NCBI GenBank assembly: GCA_003694775.1
Contig: RFJV01000402.1
Coordinates: 1-10,006, forward strand
Length of the DNA stretch: 10,006 nucleotides
DNA from: Chloroflexota bacterium
GTDB lineage: Bacteria; Chloroflexota; Anaerolineae; 4572-78; J111
Direction of reading: 5' to 3'
A program made the translations under genes and the position numbers. The notes under the pieces are model-generated. The model ran no database searches. It saw only the letters and a program-made list of their open reading frames with translations, and was not told the DNA's origin. Positions 5,632 through 10,006 of this stretch are shown here, piece by piece (position 1 is the first letter of the stretch; every line of letters starts with the position of its first letter).

Positions 5632-6597
5632 GTGGATACAACCGGACTGGTTGGCGTGATTACAGTAGTCATCCAGCTAATATTCCTGGAAGGCATTCTC
5701 TCCATTGACAATGCCGCGGTGCTGGGGGCGATGGTTTCGGTTCTGCCGCGAGACAAGCCGGTCCCCTACCCCCGACCGCTGAAATTCCTGCAAGGCTTCA
5801 CCGACCGGGTGCTGGGAATGCAGCAGATGGCCGCTCTAAAGGTAGGTCTGTTGGGGGCGTACCTGGGCCGCGGGTTGATGCTGGTGCTGGCCGCCTGGGT
5901 CATTGCCAACCCCTTCCTCAAAATTCTGGGCGCGGCCTACCTGATTAAACTGGCCTTTGAACACCTGTCCCAGCCAGACCAGCCGGGAGAAGAAGAGGTG
6001 CTAGAAGCCCACCGCACTGCGGCCAGCGCCTTCTGGCTGGTGGTGCTGAACGTGGAGCTGGCCGACCTCGCCTTCAGCCTGGACAACGTGGTGGCCGCAG
6101 TGGCCTTGTCGAATGAACTGTGGGTGGTGATGCTGGGGGTGGCGCTGGGAATCATCACCATGCGCTTCGCCGCCGGTATTTTCACCTGGATGATTCGCCG
6201 CGAACCCATTCTGGAAACCGCGGCTTATATTGTGGTCTTCAACATCGGGGTTGAACTGCTTATCGCCGAGTTCTACCACGTCCACTTTGAAGCCTGGCAG
6301 AAATTTGTTATCTCGGCCGCAACCCTCATCCTGTGTGTGGTGTATGCCCATCTGTCCTTTCTCCATATTTTGGGGCCTGTCTTCCGCTGGTTAGGACAGG
6401 GTATGGGCAACATGAACGAACTGATAGATTGGGCCCTGTACCCGGTGGTGGCCGTACTGAAAATCTTGTTCCGGAAAGGAATGGCCCTGTACCACCGGCT
6501 GGCCCCGGCGCACTTCCATCATGAAGAAAACGTCGATGACGAGCTGGATACCTGCGCCGAAGAAGAGGAAGAAGAGCGGCTCGTGGTTCTGCAGTAA
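5632..6597 (+). CDS. TerC/Alx-family integral membrane protein
   Basis: A 321-residue polytopic membrane protein with about seven to nine helices. It shows the family's twin motif: LEGILSIDNAA in the first helix (Glu20, Asp26, Asn27) and VELADLAFSLDNVVAA later (Glu142, Asp151, Asn152). The acidic residues are thought to form a metal path. TerC/Alx/MeeY proteins are linked to tellurite resistance and Mn2+ export, and to metal loading of exported proteins. The C-terminal tail is unusual: HFHHEE followed by an Asp/Glu-rich run with one Cys, suited to binding metal. GTG is chosen as start because GGAGG lies six bases upstream; the frame stays open for 44 codons further up, but that part is not membrane-like and overlaps the leader. 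It is divergent from the dsr operon and shares its control region. Confidence 0.9.
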   Translation: MDTTGLVGVITVVIQLIFLEGILSIDNAAVLGAMVSVLPRDKPVPYPRPLKFLQGFTDRVLGMQQMAALKVGLLGAYLGRGLMLVLAAWVIANPFLKILGAAYLIKLAFEHLSQPDQPGEEEVLEAHRTAASAFWLVVLNVELADLAFSLDNVVAAVALSNELWVVMLGVALGIITMRFAAGIFTWMIRREPILETAAYIVVFNIGVELLIAEFYHVHFEAWQKFVISAATLILCVVYAHLSFLHILGPVFRWLGQGMGNMNELIDWALYPVVAVLKILFRKGMALYHRLAPAHFHHEENVDDELDTCAEEEEEERLVVLQ

Positions 6598-6629
6598 GAA
6601 CCGGCCCAAAAACTATGGTGAATGTATCG

Positions 6630-7049
6630 ATGAGCAAAAAACGTGCCAAAAAACCGTTTCCCGGCCAAAAAGAATCGCCCCGGAAGCAGACAGCCTGGCA
6701 GAAATGGCTGGTCATTATCCCTCTGACCCCCCTGGCCGCGGGCCTGCTTCTCATATTCAGTGCGGTGCTTGATGTGGTCGTCTGGATTTCTCCGCCGGCG
6801 CAGGCCCTGCTGGGCGGTCTGCTGGTGCTGGGCAGTTTTGTTCTGCTCAATGCCGTGCAGAAGCAGTGGACGCTGGCCGCGGGGTGGTTGCTGTTCGGGG
6901 TGGGCTTCTGGCTGTGGATAAACTGGTCGGGGACGTGGGTGCGGGGCACGGCGTACCTGGCCGGCGGGCTGGGACTTTACCTGATAGGCGTGGAGTTCGC
7001 CCGCCGGTACAAGGCCCAGCGACCTGCCGGAAAATCCCGCGCCCGTTGA
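6630..7049 (+). CDS. Small four-helix membrane protein of unknown function
   Basis: A 139-residue protein with a Lys/Arg-rich cytoplasmic start (MSKKRAKKPF) and four hydrophobic segments, about residues 27-52, 57-76, 80-98 and 106-123, ending in a basic tail. I recognise no family motif. The ATG at 6630 is preferred because GGTGA lies eight bases upstream; an in-frame ATG at 6615 has no ribosome binding site. It lies 32 nt after terC and 24 nt before the radical SAM gene, so it is probably in the same transcript. A membrane partner or anchor for one of its neighbours is possible but cannot be shown. Confidence 0.7.
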   Translation: MSKKRAKKPFPGQKESPRKQTAWQKWLVIIPLTPLAAGLLLIFSAVLDVVVWISPPAQALLGGLLVLGSFVLLNAVQKQWTLAAGWLLFGVGFWLWINWSGTWVRGTAYLAGGLGLYLIGVEFARRYKAQRPAGKSRAR

Positions 7050-7073
7050 CAAAACTGCACGGGGCAGTCCTCC

Positions 7074-8153
7074 ATGTTCGATAAACTCGGCAAACTGTTC
7101 CAATCCAGACCCCAGCGCCCCTACCGCCTGTTCCAGATTGAACCATCCCTGGAATGCAACCTGGACTGCGTGATGTGCCCCTGGCGCGAACTGCGCCCGG
7201 AATCGGCCCAGATGAGCTGGGAAACCTTCAGCCGCATCGCCGCATACCTGCCGCTGGCCCAGGGGGTCGATTTTACCGGCGGCGGCGAACCCACCACCAA
7301 CCCCCTGCTGGACGAAATGGTCCGCTCCGCCAGAGAAGCCGGCTGTACCGTTGGCTTCAGTACCAACGCCACCCTGCTGGACCAGGGCCTGGCCGAAACG
7401 CTGGTCGCCCTGGGGCAGGACTGGATTTCCTTTTCCGTCGACGGAGCCACCGCCGAAACCTACGAGCGCATCCGGCAAGGTTCCAGCTTCGACACCGTTC
7501 TGCAGAACATCGAAACCCTGCACCGCATCAAGCAGAAGCGCGGAGTCCAAACCCCGCGCATGATGATGGTCTTTGTGATGATGCAGGAAAACTACCACGA
7601 ACTGCCCCGCTACGTGGAGCTGGCCCACGAGCTGGGCGTCGAGCATATCATCTTCAAAAACCTGGATGTCATCCTGAAAGACGAGGACGACCGCCGGCGA
7701 ATGTTCAGCCACAACGGCGTAGTCGCCCCCGACCTGGAGCAGACCCTGGCCGAAGCCAAACGGCTGGCCCGCCAGCACGCCATCGGCCTGCGCCTGTACG
7801 AGCTTCAGCCGCGGGAACAGCCCATCTGCGAGCACGACCCCCTGCACAACCTGTTTTTCAACTGGGCCGGACTGGTGTCGCCCTGCATCACCCTGGCCTA
7901 TGCCGAACAGCGTGTCTTCAACGGCCAGCAGATTTTTGTCCCCCCCCGCCAGTTTGGCGACATCAACCGCCAGACGCTGGAAGAAATCTGGCACCAGCCC
8001 GACTACCAGGCCTTTCGCCACACCTTCCAGGCGCGGGTGCGCCACCAGCGGGAGGCTCTGCTCAGTGCCCTGGTCGGCAGTGAGTCTGGCGACCAGCCCC
8101 TGCCTCCCGCCCCGGATGTCTGCCAGACCTGCTACTACCTGTACGGAATTTAG
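7074..8153 (+). CDS. Radical SAM protein with SPASM-like C-terminal cysteines
   Basis: A 359-residue enzyme. The radical SAM [4Fe-4S] motif CNLDCVMC (Cys28, Cys32, Cys35) follows the usual PSLEC lead-in, and the SAM-binding GGGEP motif is at about 69-73. The C-terminal part holds Cys252, Cys271 (SPCITL) and a CQTC pair (350, 353) near the end, which fits a SPASM or twitch-type auxiliary iron-sulfur domain. GDINRQTLEEIW around 295-306 is also typical of SPASM proteins. Such enzymes modify peptides, proteins or small molecules through a 5'-deoxyadenosyl radical. The substrate cannot be read from the sequence. No short precursor peptide gene is evident nearby, so peptide maturation is not favoured over other roles. 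It is 11 nt from the DVU0298-like gene and likely co-transcribed with it. Confidence 0.92.
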   Translation: MFDKLGKLFQSRPQRPYRLFQIEPSLECNLDCVMCPWRELRPESAQMSWETFSRIAAYLPLAQGVDFTGGGEPTTNPLLDEMVRSAREAGCTVGFSTNATLLDQGLAETLVALGQDWISFSVDGATAETYERIRQGSSFDTVLQNIETLHRIKQKRGVQTPRMMMVFVMMQENYHELPRYVELAHELGVEHIIFKNLDVILKDEDDRRRMFSHNGVVAPDLEQTLAEAKRLARQHAIGLRLYELQPREQPICEHDPLHNLFFNWAGLVSPCITLAYAEQRVFNGQQIFVPPRQFGDINRQTLEEIWHQPDYQAFRHTFQARVRHQREALLSALVGSESGDQPLPPAPDVCQTCYYLYGI

Positions 8154-8164
8154 GAAGACCGGTC

Positions 8165-8827
8165 ATGAAAAACCACCTGCGCGAACTGCTGGTCGCCCGG
8201 AATTTTTCCGCCATCCAGGAGATGGCCTCGCGCCACCGGCGTACGCTCAGCTTTCTGACCGCCCTCACCTACGATGACGACCCCCTCATTGGCTGGCGGG
8301 CGGTCGAAGCCATTGGCCTGGCCGCGGCCCGCATCGCCGATGAGGACGACCCGGAATACGTGCGCGTCCACCTGCGGCGGATGCAGTGGCTCCTCAACGA
8401 CGAGTCCGGCGGCATCGGCTGGCACCTGCCGGAAGCCATGGCCGAAATCATCTACCACCGCCCCCACCTGTTTGCCGAATTCGTGCCCATCGTCATCTCC
8501 CTGTTCGATATGGAAGAGGAGGATGTTGCCAAATTCCGGCCCGGCATCCTCTGGGCCGTGGGCCGGCTGGCGCAGATTTTCCCTCCAGAGCGGATGTCCC
8601 CGGCGCGTCCCTGGGTGGTTCCCTGCCTGGATTCGCCCGACCCGCAAACGCGGGGGATGGCCGTCTGGTGCCTGTCTCATCTGGGCGACACCCAACCGCT
8701 GTCCGACCGCCCCGCCCTGCAAACCGACCCCGCGACGGTGGTTCTCTACCACCATGGTCAATTGGTCCGGCATCCGGTGGCAGAACTGGTACAGAAGGCA
8801 TTGAGGGGATTGGAGATTGGAGATTAG
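8165..8827 (+). CDS. DVU0298-family helical-repeat (HEAT-like) protein
   Basis: A 220-residue soluble protein of paired amphipathic helices. Typical blocks are LTYDDDPLIGWRAVEAIGLAA, WLLNDESGGIGWHLPEAMAEI and GILWAVGRLAQ. I recognise these as the DVU0298 family, known mainly from sulfate reducers; function there is unestablished. HEAT-type folds usually bind other proteins, and a scaffold or adaptor role for the radical SAM enzyme next door is a reasonable guess only. GGAAG lies seven bases before the ATG. Oddly, the last codons (GLEIGD and the stop) are made by the first units of the heptamer array at 8809, so the natural C-terminus may have been replaced or extended by repeat DNA. Confidence 0.85.
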   Translation: MKNHLRELLVARNFSAIQEMASRHRRTLSFLTALTYDDDPLIGWRAVEAIGLAAARIADEDDPEYVRVHLRRMQWLLNDESGGIGWHLPEAMAEIIYHRPHLFAEFVPIVISLFDMEEEDVAKFRPGILWAVGRLAQIFPPERMSPARPWVVPCLDSPDPQTRGMAVWCLSHLGDTQPLSDRPALQTDPATVVLYHHGQLVRHPVAELVQKALRGLEIGD

Positions 8828-8871
8828 AGATTGGAGATTAGAGATTAGAGATTGGAGATTAGAGATTGGAG
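8809..8871. repeat. 7-nt tandem array, ATTRGAG (9 units)
   Basis: Nine gapless heptamers in which only one position varies: ATTGGAG or ATTAGAG in the order G,G,A,G,A,A,G,A,G. A degenerate tenth unit follows. It begins inside the coding region of the preceding gene and provides its stop codon. It resembles in style the heptanucleotide STRR repeats of cyanobacteria. It matches the arrays at 1271-1305 (complement) and 5492-5513. Confidence 0.95.
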
Positions 8872-8882
8872 ATTGATGATTC

Positions 8883-8962
8883 TAAACTCACCAACTCGCC
8901 AACTCCCTAACTCCCCAACTAACCAACTAACCAACTCTCCAACTCTCCAACTCCCAAACTAA
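8883..8962. repeat. 8-nt tandem array, CCAACTNN (about 10 units)
   Basis: Units include CCAACTCG, CCAACTCC, CTAACTCC, CCAACTAA twice, CCAACTCT twice, CCAACTCC and CAAACTAA, all in an 8-nt register. It ends six bases before the kinase start codon. The complement matches the array at 1217-1264. Confidence 0.93.
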
Positions 8963-8968
8963 TCAGCG

Positions 8969-9868
8969 ATGGAACTGTTTACCACGGTCGGAACAACGCT
9001 GGAAGGCCCCAACGGCCGCTACCGGGTCATCAAAGAAGTGGCCCGCGGCGGCATGGGCGCGGTCTACCGCGCCGAAGACCTGACCCACCAGCGGTATGTC
9101 GCCATCAAAGAAGCCTGCCTGGACCCCGTGGCCTGCGAAGGCAAGCGGGACCAGATTCGGGCGCGACTGCTCCACGAAATGCGCATCCTCAAACCGCTGA
9201 GCCACCCCTGCATCCCCCGGATTTTTGACCAGTTCTCCAGCCACAACAACGAGTACCTGGTGATGGAATTCATCGAAGGGCAAACGCTGATGCAGATTCA
9301 ACAGCGCACGCTCAGACAAAAGCGGTTGCTGGAAGAACCGCGGGTGCTGGGCTGGCTCATCCAGGTGCTGGACGCCCTGGATTACCTGCACACCCGGCCC
9401 CAGCCCATCATCCACCGGGACATCAAGCCGGAAAACCTGATTTTGACCCCCGACGGGCGGGTGATGCTGGTCGATTTTGGTTTGATGAAGCAGGTAGAGG
9501 AACAGCTTTCGGAAACCGGCCCCCTCACCGAAGCCACGGGCACGGTGGAGTACGCCCCGCCGGAGCAGTACGCCCAGAGCGGCGCCTCCACCGACGCCCG
9601 CAGTGACATTTACAGCCTCGGCGCCACTTTTTACTACCTCCTGGCTGGCCGGCTTCCCCCCCGCTCCGTTGACCGGATGATGCCCCTGTCTATCGATGTC
9701 ACCCGCAAACCACCATCCCTGCGCAAAATCAACCCCACCGTCTCGGCCCGGACGGAGCAGGTCATCTTCAAGGCACTGGAAGTGGACCCGGAACATCGCT
9801 ACCAGTCCGCGGCCCAGATGCGCCGGGCACTCCTGCCGCCCCGCCGGTTCATCCTCCTGCCGTTTTAG
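8969..9868 (+). CDS. Compact Hanks-type serine/threonine protein kinase
   Basis: A 299-residue protein that is almost entirely a kinase domain. Landmarks: glycine loop RGGMGAVY (26-33), ATP-binding Lys47 in VAIKE, Glu70 in the C-helix, catalytic loop HRDIKPEN (149-156, Asp151, Lys153, Asn156), DFG (169-171), APPEQY (196-201), DIYSLG (213-218) and Arg277. All catalytic residues are present, so activity is expected. There is no membrane helix and no PASTA or other sensor domain, unlike many bacterial kinases, so it is probably cytoplasmic and takes input from a partner. No ribosome binding site is visible before the ATG: the preceding bases are the octamer array and TCAGCG. Translation may be leaderless or the true start may lie slightly downstream, though no better site is seen. 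Confidence 0.95.
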   Translation: MELFTTVGTTLEGPNGRYRVIKEVARGGMGAVYRAEDLTHQRYVAIKEACLDPVACEGKRDQIRARLLHEMRILKPLSHPCIPRIFDQFSSHNNEYLVMEFIEGQTLMQIQQRTLRQKRLLEEPRVLGWLIQVLDALDYLHTRPQPIIHRDIKPENLILTPDGRVMLVDFGLMKQVEEQLSETGPLTEATGTVEYAPPEQYAQSGASTDARSDIYSLGATFYYLLAGRLPPRSVDRMMPLSIDVTRKPPSLRKINPTVSARTEQVIFKALEVDPEHRYQSAAQMRRALLPPRRFILLPF

Positions 9869-9873
9869 CCACC

Positions 9874-9903
9874 GCCCCCAAGGGTGCGTTTCAATTTGGG
9901 GGC
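9874..9903 (+). terminator. Stem-loop after the kinase gene, possible terminator
   Basis: GCCCCCAA (9874-9881) pairs perfectly with TTGGGGGC (9896-9903) across a 14-nt loop, starting five bases after the stop codon. Position suits a terminator, but AAACAGG follows rather than a U-run, so termination efficiency is doubtful. Confidence 0.45.
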
Positions 9904-9930
9904 AAACAGGATATCCGCCTACAGCATCAT

Positions 9931-9991
9931 GGTAGCTGGGGCATCCCTATGCCCCAGAAAATGGGCCCGGCATAGGGATGCCGGCCCTACC
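9931..9991. repeat. Nested inverted repeat built on GGCATCCCTATGCC
   Basis: Left arm 9931-9953 and right arm 9969-9991 are 23-nt inverted copies matching at about 19 positions, including 14 contiguous (GGCATCCCTATGCC). Each arm is itself nearly self-complementary: CTGGGGCAT-CCCT-ATGCCCCAG (9936-9957) and CCGGCAT-AGGG-ATGCCGG (9967-9984). It can therefore fold as one long or two short hairpins. No gene lies between it and the window end. It looks like a dispersed non-coding repeat or MITE-like element; no target-site duplication is clear. Confidence 0.75.
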
Positions 9992-10006
9992 GCCAATCAA
10001 AATTCG

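Noticed and set aside
6519..8045. Long open frame of about 500 codons on the minus strand, opposite the small membrane protein and the radical SAM gene.
   Set aside because: It lies opposite genes with clear motifs (radical SAM CX3CX2C, membrane helices), starts without a ribosome binding site, and its translation shows no recognisable domain. It is a by-product of high-GC codon use.
8809..8962. CRISPR array.
   Set aside because: Units are 7 or 8 nt in direct tandem with no spacers and no cas genes nearby.
1..10006. tRNA, rRNA or insertion sequence genes.
   Set aside because: No cloverleaf-like segment with a CCA-type end, no rRNA sequence and no transposase were seen on either strand.

Overview
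The window holds the core of a dissimilatory sulfite reductase (dsr) locus and an unlinked-looking accessory region, separated by a divergent promoter region near 5170-5630. GC content looks high (estimated by eye, not computed). The organism is a bacterium with a reductive-type sulfur metabolism: dsrD and a DVU0298-family gene are both typical of sulfite/sulfate reducers. The intergenic DNA carries short 7-nt and 8-nt tandem arrays and a GGCATCCCTATGCC inverted repeat. I associate this style of dispersed repeat with Chloroflexota (Anaerolineae/Caldilineae-like) genomes, but that placement rests on memory of the style and is only tentative. No sat, apr or qmo genes are visible, so the window alone cannot distinguish sulfate from sulfite reduction.

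Left half (1-5166, all minus strand). In transcription order: a 37-residue one-helix membrane protein missed by ordinary gene length cut-offs; a YeiH-family (PF03601) ten-helix-type transporter; dsrA and dsrB overlapping by 11 nt; dsrD; dsrC; a two-CBS-domain protein; and the first 65 codons of a NarI/DsrM-like cytochrome b membrane subunit that runs off the left edge. DsrAB reduces sulfite and loads the product onto the two C-terminal cysteines of DsrC as a trisulfide. DsrD stimulates that reaction. The DsrM-type membrane complex is the expected acceptor-side reductase that recycles DsrC. The YeiH-like transporter with its small partner is the likely oxyanion or sulfonate handling step. Stem-loops sit between yeiH and dsrA, between dsrD and dsrC, and after dsrC, and could set unequal expression along the operon.

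Centre (5167-5631). There is a 188-nt leader on the dsr side and a shorter leader on the terC side. One long near-perfect palindrome (about 5396-5439) lies between two predicted sigma-70-like promoters. Its centre is about 64 bp upstream of both predicted start sites, so a single regulator could control both directions.

Right half (5632-9868, all plus strand). A TerC-family membrane protein starting at GTG, a small four-helix membrane protein, a radical SAM/SPASM enzyme, a DVU0298-family helical-repeat protein, and a compact Hanks-type Ser/Thr kinase. The gaps are short up to the DVU0298-like gene. The kinase is set apart by about 140 bp of tandem repeat, which runs into the end of the preceding gene. 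The same pair of arrays, in the same order relative to transcription, lies in front of dsrC, and the 7-nt part alone lies in front of terC. The right edge holds two stem-loops, one of them in a larger inverted repeat.
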